Of a stretch of 39,546 bases of DNA, positions 1 to 7,325 are shown one piece after another. Positions within the stretch are counted from its first letter, which is position 1; every line of letters starts with the position of its first letter. The stretch comes from an uncultured Methanomassiliicoccus sp. (GTDB taxonomy: Archaea; Thermoplasmatota; Thermoplasmata; Methanomassiliicoccales; Methanomassiliicoccaceae), in assembly GCA_905202485.1 (NCBI GenBank), contig CAJKRY010000012.1:1-39546 (forward strand). Direction: 5' to 3'. Made by a program: the position numbers and the translations under genes. Under the pieces are notes generated by a model. It saw nothing but the letters and a program-made list of their open reading frames with translations, made no database searches and was not told the DNA's origin.

Positions 1-35
1 CTCAACAGAGGTATTGACTAGGAAGCACATCAGCT

Positions 36-655
36 TTAGATGATGGGCGGTTCACTTTCAACTGGATAAACGGTATTGTTCTGATACAGCAGCAGATCTA
101 TCTCTTTCTGATCTTTGTCGCGGTAGTAGTAGATAGGCGGATCTCTGCCGGCGTTGAGATAGCTTTTATAAATCTCTGAAAATACAAAGCTCTCAAAGAA
201 GGCGCCGGACATGGCTCCTCTTTCCAGAGCTTCTGGATTTCCCCATTTTAAGAGATAGGCTGCAAGGCCGGTATCCAGAAAGTGCATCAGCGGCATTTTC
301 ACGACTCTTTTCAGGACATTGTTGCAATACGGCTGCACCAAGGCGATGATGTGTGAAGATACGAGGATCGAAAGCCATTTTTATGTAGGGCAGCAACTCA
401 GTAGCATACTGAATTTCATCAATCAGCACCGGCGGGGTGTAGCGCTGCAGAAACAGAGCAGGATCGCTCTTAGCTCAGGATCATCCAGGGTAACGTATTT
501 TCTCTCTGGTTCCATCAACCGCTGCAGGAGAGTTGTTTTTCCAACCTGGCGGGGGCCTGTAACAAGCAGCACTGGAAAGGTCTGAGATACTTTGACAATT
601 GTTTCTTCTACAGCTCTTTGATGTATACACGGCTCACTTTCACATTGATATGCAT
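36..655 (-). pseudogene. broken AAA_14/DUF4143-type ATPase
   Basis: Remnant of an ATPase of the family with an N-terminal AAA_14 domain and a C-terminal DUF4143 domain, common in archaea and usually about 400-450 residues long. Reading leftward, an opening with VYIK sits in one frame. A Walker A motif, GPRQVGKTTLL (near 530-565), is in a second frame. The Walker B segment VLIDEIQYATELLPYIK is in a third. The DUF4143 part (FLDTGLAAYLLKWG, then YYYRDKDQKEIDLLLY) is in yet another. The middle, between Walker B and DUF4143, is largely missing, and the C-terminus stops right after YPVE, about 50 residues early. At least three frame changes and two deletions make it non-functional. What is seen is the motifs and frame breaks; the family assignment comes from those motifs. 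Confidence 0.8.
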
Positions 656-680
656 CTGCAGGTTAAAAAATCCGTCTAAA

Positions 681-697
681 CCAAACTGTGAGTTTGG
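681..697. repeat. short perfect hairpin CCAAACT-gtg-AGTTTGG
   Basis: A 7-base inverted repeat with a 3-base loop, just outside the likely start of the broken ATPase and upstream of the MarR gene. No T-run follows directly. It could be an old operator or an RNA hairpin; its role is unknown. Confidence 0.4.
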
Positions 698-796
698 AAT
701 AGCCAAGATTTTAATATTTTTTTAAGTTTTAGTATGCATAATCACATCATTTCTTTCAATGCAGAGAAGCACACCTATGCTTTTTCAGAAAGGTTT

Positions 797-817
797 ATTG
801 AACGATAGTCGTTTGAT
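797..817. promoter_or_regulatory. candidate MarR operator before the marR-like gene
   Basis: Imperfect palindrome with arms ATTGAACGA and TCGTTTGAT (7 of 9 positions pair) around a central TAG; the inner AACGA-TAG-TCGTT is perfect. It ends about 20 bases before the start codon of the MarR-type gene. MarR proteins commonly repress their own promoter through a palindrome of about this size, so autoregulation is a reasonable inference. Confidence 0.4.
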
Positions 818-838
818 ATGTCCAGTAGGAGGTGTTTT

Positions 839-1297
839 ATGGTTTCCGACGCTCTACAGTTTGGCAAATATTTCTCTATCCTGTGCATGCAGGAGCAGAA
901 TCATATGGATTCCATTATGCAGAAATACGGATTGAATACATTCACATACCATCTTCTTATCTATCTGTCCCGCAATGAAGGTCTGAACCAGAGGAATCTG
1001 TGTAAAGTGCTCCTGCTCAACGAATCCCTGTCAAACCGCACTATGAGAACACTGGAGGCTGAGGGCTTCATTGCCAGAGAAAGGGATGCGGAAGATAAGC
1101 GCTCATATATTTTGTACCTGACAAATAAGGGTAAACAGATCGCTTCGGTGCTGGCAGACGAGTTAGATAAATGGTGGTCCGAAGTTCTTCAGCCGCTGAA
1201 TGATAATGCAGTCGCCGTCCTAGTGGCGCAGATGGCTAAAGTTTCGCAGAGATCAATTGATCTTAATCATGCCATGACTAATCAGAAAAGTGAATGA
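839..1297 (+). CDS. MarR-family transcriptional regulator
   Basis: A 152-residue winged-helix regulator. The pattern is typical of MarR: an N-terminal dimerisation helix, then a helix-turn-helix (LNQRNLCKVLLLNESLSNRTMRTLEAEGFI) and the wing (RERDAEDKRSYILYLTNKGK), followed by C-terminal dimer helices. The start at 839 is preferred over the ATG at 818 because AGGAGGTG lies at 827-834, just before it. Members of this family usually bind a palindrome near their own promoter and are released by a small ligand; a candidate palindrome lies upstream. It is convergent with the truncated dehydrogenase. The ligand and targets cannot be read from the sequence. Confidence 0.85.
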   Translation: MVSDALQFGKYFSILCMQEQNHMDSIMQKYGLNTFTYHLLIYLSRNEGLNQRNLCKVLLLNESLSNRTMRTLEAEGFIARERDAEDKRSYILYLTNKGKQIASVLADELDKWWSEVLQPLNDNAVAVLVAQMAKVSQRSIDLNHAMTNQKSE

Positions 1298-1315
1298 TTC
1301 AAAAAAATTAACAAA

Positions 1316-1335
1316 CCTCAGACAATATTCTGAGG
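1316..1335 (-). terminator. hairpin terminator across the dehydrogenase stop codon
   Basis: Perfect 7-base stem (CCTCAGA/TCTGAGG, loop of 6) that contains the stop codon of the leftward dehydrogenase. On that strand a T-rich stretch follows, including seven T (opposite the A-run at 1301-1307). Confidence 0.6.
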
Positions 1336-2070
1336 ACTGCCGTCCAGCCAGAGGCGGATATTGTCCATGGCGATCTCGGCTCTTTTCTGCATTGACTCTT
1401 CGGTGGCAAATGCTACGTGGGGAGTGGCGATTACATTAGGTGCAGTCAGGAGCGGATGGTCTGCAGGGATCAGCGGCTCCGTTTCAAAGACATCGATCCC
1501 GGCGCCTGCCAGGCAGCCGTTTCTTAAAGCCTCTGCCAAAGCGTATGAATCTACCAAGGCGCCTCTGGCAGTGTTTATGAAAATAGCTGAAGGCTTCATC
1601 AGAGCAATTTTGTTTTTATCTATGATATTTTTAGTTTCAGGTGTGGAAGGCAGATGAAGTGATATGATGTCACAGGTCGACAGCAGCTCATCAAGGCTGA
1701 TGAATGAAACGTTAGGAAGATTTCTCACGCTGCGGTTGTAAGCGTAGACAGAGCATCCGAAAGCATCTGCGATTCGGGCAACCCTGCTGCCGATGGCTCC
1801 TGCACCGATGACGCCAAACTTCTTTCCTTCAAGTTCATGCCCGACAAGGCCGTTTTTTGTACCTTCATTCCTCACAGCCTTGTTGCATGCGATTATTTTT
1901 CTGTAAATGTCGACAATCATTCCGAAAACCAAATCGGCGACGGCAGCTGTAGAGTAGCCGGCGCAGTTGCATACCAGTATGCCTTTCTGCCTGCAGTAAT
2001 CAACATCAATATGGTCTGTGCCGGTGAAGGCCACGCAGATCATTTTCGTCACGTGGCGAAAAGACTCCAC
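1318..2070 (-). CDS. N-terminally truncated D-2-hydroxyacid dehydrogenase, probable pseudogene
   Basis: NAD-dependent D-isomer-specific 2-hydroxyacid dehydrogenase lacking its beginning. The cofactor domain is intact: GAGAIG at residues 89-94 of the 250 read. The catalytic set is present too: Arg169 in NTARGALVD, Glu198 in FETEP and His218 in TPH. Family members are about 310-330 residues and start with a catalytic half-domain of roughly 70 more residues. Here the reading begins at a GTG just after an in-frame TAA, close to the MICVAFTGTDHID segment. The rest of the first lobe is not seen upstream in any frame. It may be a 5'-deleted pseudogene or encode an inactive remnant. The natural substrate is unknown. 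Confidence 0.75.
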   Translation of the reverse strand: MESFRHVTKMICVAFTGTDHIDVDYCRQKGILVCNCAGYSTAAVADLVFGMIVDIYRKIIACNKAVRNEGTKNGLVGHELEGKKFGVIGAGAIGSRVARIADAFGCSVYAYNRSVRNLPNVSFISLDELLSTCDIISLHLPSTPETKNIIDKNKIALMKPSAIFINTARGALVDSYALAEALRNGCLAGAGIDVFETEPLIPADHPLLTAPNVIATPHVAFATEESMQKRAEIAMDNIRLWLDGSPQNIV

Positions 2071-2287
2071 CTCTTTTTAATATATCACATCAAAGTCACA
2101 TCGTTATTTTCGATAATTTTCACGATGTGAGTTGATGAGACAAATAAACAAAGTATTAAATATGTATAGACCATAAGATTACACATTTGCAAATGGAATA
2201 CATCTTAGGAGTAACCAACGCGCGTAAAGATGGGAAATATCTTAAGTAGAAGCTGATGGATAAACATTAGTCATCGCGATGCAATAG

Positions 2288-2297
2288 ACTTAAATAT
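2288..2297 (+). promoter_or_regulatory. TATA-like box for the small gene at 2340
   Basis: ACTTAAATAT resembles an archaeal TATA element. Transcription from it would begin near 2320, which favours the ATG at 2340 over the one at 2313. The rest of the gap between the dehydrogenase and this gene shows no gene. Confidence 0.4.
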
Positions 2298-2339
2298 CAG
2301 TGGTTAATTGCAATGCGCTTAAAAAATGATGGAGGTACT

Positions 2340-2543
2340 ATGTGTACGCACGAAGAGGGAATGAGGCTTAGGTCAACATTCTCAAAATACTATGATGGTC
2401 AGATAGTTGACCATAACGATAAGGAATTGCTTGATAAACTAATGATGGCTTCATATATCGACTATTATCTCGATGAGCATGATCGGTTATGCGCTAAAGC
2501 TAGCAGATACGTTTTATCTATAGGAAAACCTGCTGGATGTTAG
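2340..2543 (+). CDS. hypothetical small protein (67 aa)
   Basis: Unrecognised. The protein is 67 residues, highly charged and predicted mostly helical (RLRSTFSKYYDGQ, NDKELLDKLMMASYIDYYLDEHDRL), with two Tyr-rich stretches and no membrane segment. The start is set by GGAGGT at 2331-2336, unusually close to the ATG, and by the TATA-like box upstream. A hairpin follows the stop codon. The region around it is AT-rich and accessory in character, so it could be a remnant, a small regulator or an antitoxin-like protein. There is no partner gene beside it to say which. Confidence 0.45.
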   Translation: MCTHEEGMRLRSTFSKYYDGQIVDHNDKELLDKLMMASYIDYYLDEHDRLCAKASRYVLSIGKPAGC

Positions 2544-2572
2544 GGCCACCATTGATCGCTAATTTTTTAAGA

Positions 2573-2606
2573 TTGGTGAGCACTCGTTTAATCGGATGCT
2601 CACCAA
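2573..2606 (+). repeat. 10-base perfect inverted repeat after the small gene
   Basis: Arms TTGGTGAGCA and TGCTCACCAA with a 14-base loop, 30 bases past the stop codon of the small gene. A T-run (TTTTTT) lies before rather than after it, so it may be a terminator only for the opposite strand, or a processing or binding site. Confidence 0.5.
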
Positions 2607-3156
2607 CACAGATCAAATCAATAGGTATTGCTCAGGTGTCATTTCACTATGAGCTAGAAGCATTTAAAAATCGTTTAGCTATAAGCTAATAGATTATTAC
2701 TGACTATGATCTTTATTTTGTTCTAGTTCTATTGATTATCGTCTTAATTTTTTCTGCAACTGTTTGCATTGTGATTTTTAGAGTAGATATTTTAGTTGCT
2801 TTGTAACATATCTGTGTAAATTTATCTAATTCATGTGTATTGCGATGACGTATCAATGTCAGCAGCATAATGGATAGATAGATTAATAACTGTGAACTCA
2901 CGCCACAATTCTAAGCAACAATACATTCCCCCTCACGATATATTAACAATTAATTTGTTGTTTTGTATCAACAATTGTCGATCAATACATTTTCATCATT
3001 GGGTTGCTTTAGAGTTGATAAAACAATGGATATGCATTGTTTACGATTTATCTAGTTAGAATGTAAATACATCTAGAAAATTGAGTGGTTTGTGTAGTAT
3101 CTATAAATAGTGTGGAGATTTACATGCTCAACATAGCAATTGAGGTAGGTAGTATT
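2607..3156. other. AT-rich gene-poor stretch with several palindromes
   Basis: No convincing gene. A leftward 62-codon reading (2713-2901) has no ribosome site and low-complexity content. Small inverted repeats occur: TTAGCT-ata-AGCTAA at 2675-2689, TTGTTG/CAACAA at 2955-2974, and a larger one at 3021-3042. The hexamer ATCTAG occurs at 3050 and again at 3071. A TATA-like CTATAAATA at 3101-3109 can serve the next gene. Confidence 0.5.
3021..3042. promoter_or_regulatory. candidate operator AAACAATG-N6-CATTGTTT
   Basis: Perfect 8-base arms around a 6-base spacer. It lies about 60 bases upstream of the TATA-like element of the Cys-rich gene, a typical place for an activator or repressor site. 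The protein that binds it is unknown. Confidence 0.4.
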
Positions 3157-4182
3157 ATGGATAAATGGGGATGGATACCGAACATTTCTGGTAAGGTGTG
3201 TAGAATAGATGATAATTTTAAATTGAGATTAATGCCTGTTCGTAGTAAAAGATGCCCCAGAGTTGATTTAAGTAAGGTCCCAAATAAATGCAAATGTGAC
3301 TCTTCAGATGAGATTAAATGCTATTTAAGGGATATATCTAACGCATGTGTGTATAAATCCTGTCCAGATGGATGTCTAGATAATTGTAACCGCAGATGTC
3401 CAGACAGATTTACATATACATTCATAGAACCCGTAGCTGGCACAGAGGATTCGATTGGACTTATTAAGATATCTGATAGGCTGAATAGATTAAAAGAACT
3501 TCCATCAGAGCCTACCCCGGTAATGACAATTAATCTTTTAGACCATATGGGATTATGTATAATTCATGAAGAATCCAATGTCAGGGAAGATGTTGGATAT
3601 ATGGCTTGGAAGGGGTTTTTAGACAAAGTGGCTTCAGAGTCTGGAGATGGTGGTGTAGATTTAAATAAACAATTTAATGGTTTTAAAGAAGGTGAGTCTA
3701 ATGTGGGTAGCCTCTGTCGGGCCATGTATAAGTTAGTAGAAGCAGAAGATAAAAACGAAGCCGTGTTGAAGCTTATAGACCAATTTATATACACGGAAGA
3801 AGCGATTACAGACAGTAATGCATACATATTGAATACTAGTAACTTAGAAGCACCACATGGATGGACGGAAGTAATGAGAACAGCGAGATATATGCGCTGC
3901 TCTGCAGACCATAATTCATACTATTTCGATAGATTTCTTCAAATATACTGCGGGGATGACACTAGTGACTTAAATATGGTCGCTGCCGATAAAATTGATG
4001 ATTCAAAGAAAGTTATGAGCATCCGCATAAAAAAAGCAGTTTTGGAATCAGATAGTGGCTTATTTCTCGCAGATATAAGGTATCAAGAGAAGAATATAAG
4101 TCTTTTAACAAAGGCACTCATCTTTGCGATACTCAGCAGCTTTATTGCGGCGATTGGATTAGTATTACAAGTATTAGTATAA
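3157..4182 (+). CDS. unknown Cys-rich protein with C-terminal membrane anchor
   Basis: Not recognised. The 341-residue protein has a cysteine-rich segment at about residues 33-81: nine Cys, including CKC and C-x3-C spacings, ending CNRRCPDRF. This looks like a zinc-binding or disulfide-knotted module. A long polar middle follows, with a helical part (SLCRAMYKLVEAEDKNEAVLKLI). One hydrophobic helix ends the chain (ALIFAILSSFIAAIGLVLQV). There is no N-terminal signal, so a tail-anchored topology with the Cys module in the cytoplasm is likely. The start at 3157 fits the TATA at 3101-3109 and GAGGTAGGT before it; an ATG at 3124 with GGAGAT is the alternative. Codons are AT-rich compared with core genes here, suggesting acquisition. 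Function is unknown. Confidence 0.65.
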   Translation: MDKWGWIPNISGKVCRIDDNFKLRLMPVRSKRCPRVDLSKVPNKCKCDSSDEIKCYLRDISNACVYKSCPDGCLDNCNRRCPDRFTYTFIEPVAGTEDSIGLIKISDRLNRLKELPSEPTPVMTINLLDHMGLCIIHEESNVREDVGYMAWKGFLDKVASESGDGGVDLNKQFNGFKEGESNVGSLCRAMYKLVEAEDKNEAVLKLIDQFIYTEEAITDSNAYILNTSNLEAPHGWTEVMRTARYMRCSADHNSYYFDRFLQIYCGDDTSDLNMVAADKIDDSKKVMSIRIKKAVLESDSGLFLADIRYQEKNISLLTKALIFAILSSFIAAIGLVLQVLV

Positions 4183-4273
4183 TCAGTTGTCATATCCGGA
4201 GGAAAACCGCCCTCTTATTATGGTTGGTTTTTTATCAAAGGAAATTTTCCAAGATTGAAAAAGGGGGAAACTT

Positions 4274-4297
4274 CCCCATTTCCCAAGAGAAATGGGG
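4274..4297. repeat. 9-base perfect hairpin CCCCATTTC/GAAATGGGG
   Basis: Inverted repeat with a 6-base loop, about 90 bases past the Cys-rich gene. The preceding GGGGGAAACTTCCCC can pair alternatively with the same C-run. It is probably a transcript-end or processing structure; a T-run is not obvious. Confidence 0.5.
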
Positions 4298-4320
4298 CGG
4301 AGTTGACTTAATGAGCGTTT

Positions 4321-4345
4321 AATATTGGATGGTATGTCCAATATT
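4321..4345. repeat. 9-base perfect hairpin AATATTGGA/TCCAATATT
   Basis: Inverted repeat with a 7-base loop, 23 bases after the first hairpin. The rest of the gap between the Cys-rich gene and the next gene (4183-4506) shows no gene. The site may be an operator for the next gene pair or a second transcript-end hairpin. Confidence 0.45.
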
Positions 4346-4506
4346 TATATCTATTCACTACTTTTACCTTACTCACCATGTTTTTCCATAGGTGGTTACA
4401 ATCCTCAATTACTGATTAATATCTCCTCCATGCATATGTGAGGCAGTATCAGACAGAGGAATGTTTGAGCTCGAATCATATATTGATTTCTGTTAGGAGG
4501 AATAAT

Positions 4507-4908
4507 ATGAGCTATGATCTGATGGTATTCGAAATATCAAAAGCTCCAAAGACTAAGGAAGAGTTCCTGGCTTGGTATGAAAAGCAGACTCAGTGGTCAG
4601 AGGACCATAGTTATAACGACCCTAAGATCGCATCTCCAGCCTTGAAAGACTGGTATGAAATGATGAAGAAAGCATTCATACCAATGAACGAAAGCGACTC
4701 AGCAGAGGAAAATCTGGATGAGGATGAAGAATCATATCTGACCGACTACTCAATCGGCAGCAGCGTGATCTATGCGGCATTCTCATGGTCCAAGGCCGAG
4801 GAAGCATACACACTGACAACAGAGCTGGCACAGAAGTGCGGAGTAGGCTTCTTCGACGTCAGCGGAGACGGGGACATAGTGCTGCCAGACGGAAGCGAGA
4901 TCAACTGA
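4507..4908 (+). CDS. small conserved protein of unknown function (MSYDLMVFE type)
   Basis: A 133-residue soluble, acidic protein. It opens MSYDLMVFE and contains FLAWYEKQTQWSEDHSYNDP and a C-terminal DVSGDGDIVLPDG. I recall proteins with this opening from bacterial accessory loci, where they are uncharacterised; that is memory of a pattern, not a search. The start is fixed by AGGAGG at 4495-4500, six bases before the ATG. The DUF4261 gene begins eight bases after this stop codon, so the two are almost certainly co-transcribed. Base composition is richer in G+C than the preceding Cys-rich gene. A role in a conflict or immunity-type locus is possible but not shown. Confidence 0.7.
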   Translation: MSYDLMVFEISKAPKTKEEFLAWYEKQTQWSEDHSYNDPKIASPALKDWYEMMKKAFIPMNESDSAEENLDEDEESYLTDYSIGSSVIYAAFSWSKAEEAYTLTTELAQKCGVGFFDVSGDGDIVLPDGSEIN

Positions 4909-4916
4909 GGATTTTG

Positions 4917-5789
4917 ATGGAACAAAAATCTCTTAAGCAGAATCTTCATGAAAAAGCTGAGTTCCAGCACATCTTCTGGATGCATCTTCTTTTTGAAGAA
5001 AAGGGTGTCATGCCTTCAACAGAAAAGATTTCGCAGGAGACAGAGAATACTTTCGGCAGAATTGATCTGATCGCTTCGAAAGGACTCACTACCTTCGGTA
5101 TCTGGAAGTATCCTGTTGAATACAAGGATCATCAGACTGTGCCGGCTCAGGTTCTTATCTCAGATTTTGAACCGTTTGATAAGAGCACCATATCAGAAAT
5201 GGAGAAAAGCCAGCTCTGGGATTGTCCGGAGGCAGAGTCTCTGCTAAATAACTGCAGATTCAAAGTGATGATCTCTGACTTCATGGCCGCCGGTCTGGAT
5301 TATAAAAAAAGATGTGAAATGCTGGCAGACTGGCTGGATACGGCTTTGAGGCTGTTTCCCGACTGCATCGCAGTCTGGATTCCCTCAAGCGGCAAGCTGC
5401 TCAGCCGCAGACAGATCTTAGAAAACCGTGCCGAGGGAGCATCCAAATTCCTTTACTTCGGCGTAAATGCCAGATTTTTTAACATTGAAGGCAGCAGTGA
5501 CATGATCGTTGACACTTTAGGTCTCTATGCCGTCGGCCTGCCGGACCTGCAGTATCACTTTCACACATTGGATCCGAATAAAATCGTAATGCATGCGTAC
5601 AGCGCAGCTTCCTATATTTTTGAAAATGACGCACCGATCAAAAGCGGAGAAACGATTGACGGCATTTCTGAGATCGGCATCGACAGAAATGTAAGATGGA
5701 AATGCCAGTATGAAATGGGCCTGATTCAGCCTTCAAGGGAAGTAATGGATATCTGCCCCGGGGACTATGCTTCAGGCACCAGAGAATAA
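4917..5789 (+). CDS. DUF4261 domain-containing protein
   Basis: A 290-residue protein that matches my memory of the DUF4261 family throughout. Landmarks are VPAQVLISDFEPFD, the acidic WDCPEAE, LFPDCIAVWIPSSGKLL, LYFGVNARFFNIEGS, VDTLGLYAVGLPDLQYHFH and the ending RWKCQYEMGLIQPSREVMDI. It has no signal peptide or membrane helix. The family has no established reaction; members occur mostly in bacteria, often near toxin-immunity genes. The open frame extends back to 4785, but that part overlaps the upstream gene. The ATG at 4917 follows TGAGGA closely and gives the family's usual length. Presence in an archaeon suggests transfer from bacteria, perhaps gut neighbours (inference). Confidence 0.75.
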   Translation: MEQKSLKQNLHEKAEFQHIFWMHLLFEEKGVMPSTEKISQETENTFGRIDLIASKGLTTFGIWKYPVEYKDHQTVPAQVLISDFEPFDKSTISEMEKSQLWDCPEAESLLNNCRFKVMISDFMAAGLDYKKRCEMLADWLDTALRLFPDCIAVWIPSSGKLLSRRQILENRAEGASKFLYFGVNARFFNIEGSSDMIVDTLGLYAVGLPDLQYHFHTLDPNKIVMHAYSAASYIFENDAPIKSGETIDGISEIGIDRNVRWKCQYEMGLIQPSREVMDICPGDYASGTRE

Positions 5790-5882
5790 TCGTCTTATTG
5801 GATTAGTCAAATGTTCATAGTACTGATAAAATTTAAATAATCCTATATAGTCCCTAAACTGCTTTAGGTATGGTGTCAGTAG

Positions 5883-6941
5883 TTGCCTGATTTCAAGTTG
5901 TCATTTGAAGGGTTAGATGAAGAACCCGGCACAATTACAGTGCCATTGTTTCTTAATAAATTAGAGATACTTCAGAACTTGAATTTCCTTATTGGTGGGT
6001 ATAATGAAAAAAGGCCATTTAACACCACTAATTTTGTATCAAGAAAAAAGAGCACATTGAAAGATTACACACTACTTATCAAAAGTATCAACAAAGGAAG
6101 TACAGAGATAGTCTTGTCTCCAGTTTATCATCAAACTTCTTTTGATGATGCTGGAACTGCCCAATTAAAAGTTGTACAGTCAATGGAAATGATTTATGAC
6201 TTTTTTGATCACATGAATTCAGAATTCAACCCTAAAGAATACATGAGCAGTATAATTGAGGACTCACGGTATCGTAATAAGATTGAAAAACTCCTCACAG
6301 AATTATGCCCTAAAGAAAGTGATAATTTCACTATCAAGCTGATCAACAGTCAAAAAGAACCTTTGACACTCAATGGGTCACTAAGATCTAAGATCGAAAA
6401 TACGATTGATACCGATCTTTCTGAAGAGAAAGAAACATTTTACTGTCCAGTTTTAGGATTGAATTATCAAGCTGATAAGAATGATATGAAATCATTCATT
6501 ACATATATCGAAGGACGAAAATTCACAATACCAGTTAATGCAGAAATTTATGAAAAGCTTGCAAAACATCCAGGTAGTGTTTTTGAGATAGAATGTAGCA
6601 CCAAAACCAACGAGCTTAATGAAATTGTGAAAGTTTTTGACATAGTGAATGCAGTTAAGCGGAATTCCATTGAACTTTGGGACATTTGTGCAGATAAATG
6701 TTACAGTTTAGTGAAACCTCTGGTAGTGAACATCGTTTCAACCATAGAAAAGGACACATACTGGTATCTTAAAAATGATGATCTAGACATAATCTCGATG
6801 GAAAAAGACTGGAATGATGCATATAAAGCATTTGCAGAAGAGTTTGACGTTCTTGTAGAAGAGTATGTTTATACAGATGATGAATTGAGTCCAGCAGCTC
6901 AGGCGCTTCGCACTAAAATTCTTAGATATTTAGGGGAATAA
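5883..6941 (+). CDS. unknown 352-residue protein paired with a HicA-like gene
   Basis: Not recognised. It is a soluble, mixed alpha/beta protein with an acidic C-terminus (DVLVEEYVYTDDELSP). It has many Lys and Asn, AT-rich codons and no membrane helix. The frame is closed by TAG immediately before a TTG at 5883, and no ATG occurs near the beginning. The start is therefore the TTG at 5883 or the one at 5898. A nearby ATG at 5870 reads only six codons in another frame, so a small indel at the 5' end is possible. TTTAAATA at about 5832-5839 is a fitting TATA box. Three bases separate it from the HicA-like gene, so the two probably act together as a toxin-antitoxin or defence pair (inference). 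Confidence 0.6.
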   Translation: MPDFKLSFEGLDEEPGTITVPLFLNKLEILQNLNFLIGGYNEKRPFNTTNFVSRKKSTLKDYTLLIKSINKGSTEIVLSPVYHQTSFDDAGTAQLKVVQSMEMIYDFFDHMNSEFNPKEYMSSIIEDSRYRNKIEKLLTELCPKESDNFTIKLINSQKEPLTLNGSLRSKIENTIDTDLSEEKETFYCPVLGLNYQADKNDMKSFITYIEGRKFTIPVNAEIYEKLAKHPGSVFEIECSTKTNELNEIVKVFDIVNAVKRNSIELWDICADKCYSLVKPLVVNIVSTIEKDTYWYLKNDDLDIISMEKDWNDAYKAFAEEFDVLVEEYVYTDDELSPAAQALRTKILRYLGE

Positions 6942-6944
6942 TCT

Positions 6945-7241
6945 ATGAGCAGTGTTAAACCACAAAATCTTAAAGCTGCATTGCTTAAAAAAGGATTTAA
7001 AGAAGCTCAGAAAAATCGAGATCATGATTACTTCTTTTTTTACGTAGATGGAGTAAAAACTCCAATACGAACAAAAATGAGCCATGGAGATCATGGTAAA
7101 GAATCGCTTGGAGAGCCTTTAATCCAGAAAATTAAAGATGAGATGAGATTTGAAACAAAAGATCAATTGTTGAAATATATAGAATGTACTTTTTCATATG
7201 ATGATTATAAAGACATGCTCAATCGAAAAGGACTAATTTAG
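6945..7241 (+). CDS. HicA-like small RNA-binding/toxin protein
   Basis: A 98-residue protein that resembles the HicA (YcfA) mRNA-interferase fold. It has a first helix LKAALLKKGF and then a beta sheet carrying RDHDYFFFYVDG and TPIRTKMSHG. The end is helical: EPLIQKIKDEMRF and DQLLKYIECTFSYDDYKDML. HicA toxins fold like a double-stranded RNA-binding domain and use a conserved His. Candidates here are the His of RDHDYF and that of MSHG. HicA is normally followed by an antitoxin, HicB, which is absent. The gene upstream, only three bases away, is much larger and not HicB-like, so it may be a different kind of partner. It could also be a non-toxic relative. Confidence 0.55.
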   Translation: MSSVKPQNLKAALLKKGFKEAQKNRDHDYFFFYVDGVKTPIRTKMSHGDHGKESLGEPLIQKIKDEMRFETKDQLLKYIECTFSYDDYKDMLNRKGLI

Positions 7242-7306
7242 GTAAAATACATTATCTGTAATCGTTTAGATTGATACATCTCCAGATTGTAAAAAATGAG
7301 AAAAAT

Positions 7307-7325
7307 TAGAGGACTCAGTCCTCTA
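7307..7325 (-). terminator. hairpin terminator across the acetyl-CoA synthetase stop codon
   Basis: TAGAGGACT-c-AGTCCTCTA is a nearly continuous palindrome containing the leftward stop codon. On that strand it is followed by ATTTTTCTCATTTTTT, the T-rich signal archaeal RNA polymerase stops at. It also separates this gene from the convergent accessory pair. Confidence 0.65.

Noticed and set aside
2713..2901. Leftward 62-codon reading frame
   Set aside because: GTG start without a ribosome site, low-complexity AT-rich content and no terminator or promoter fit.
4785..4916. N-terminal extension of the DUF4261 protein
   Set aside because: It overlaps the upstream gene in another frame, is very rich in Arg and Gly, and lacks family similarity.
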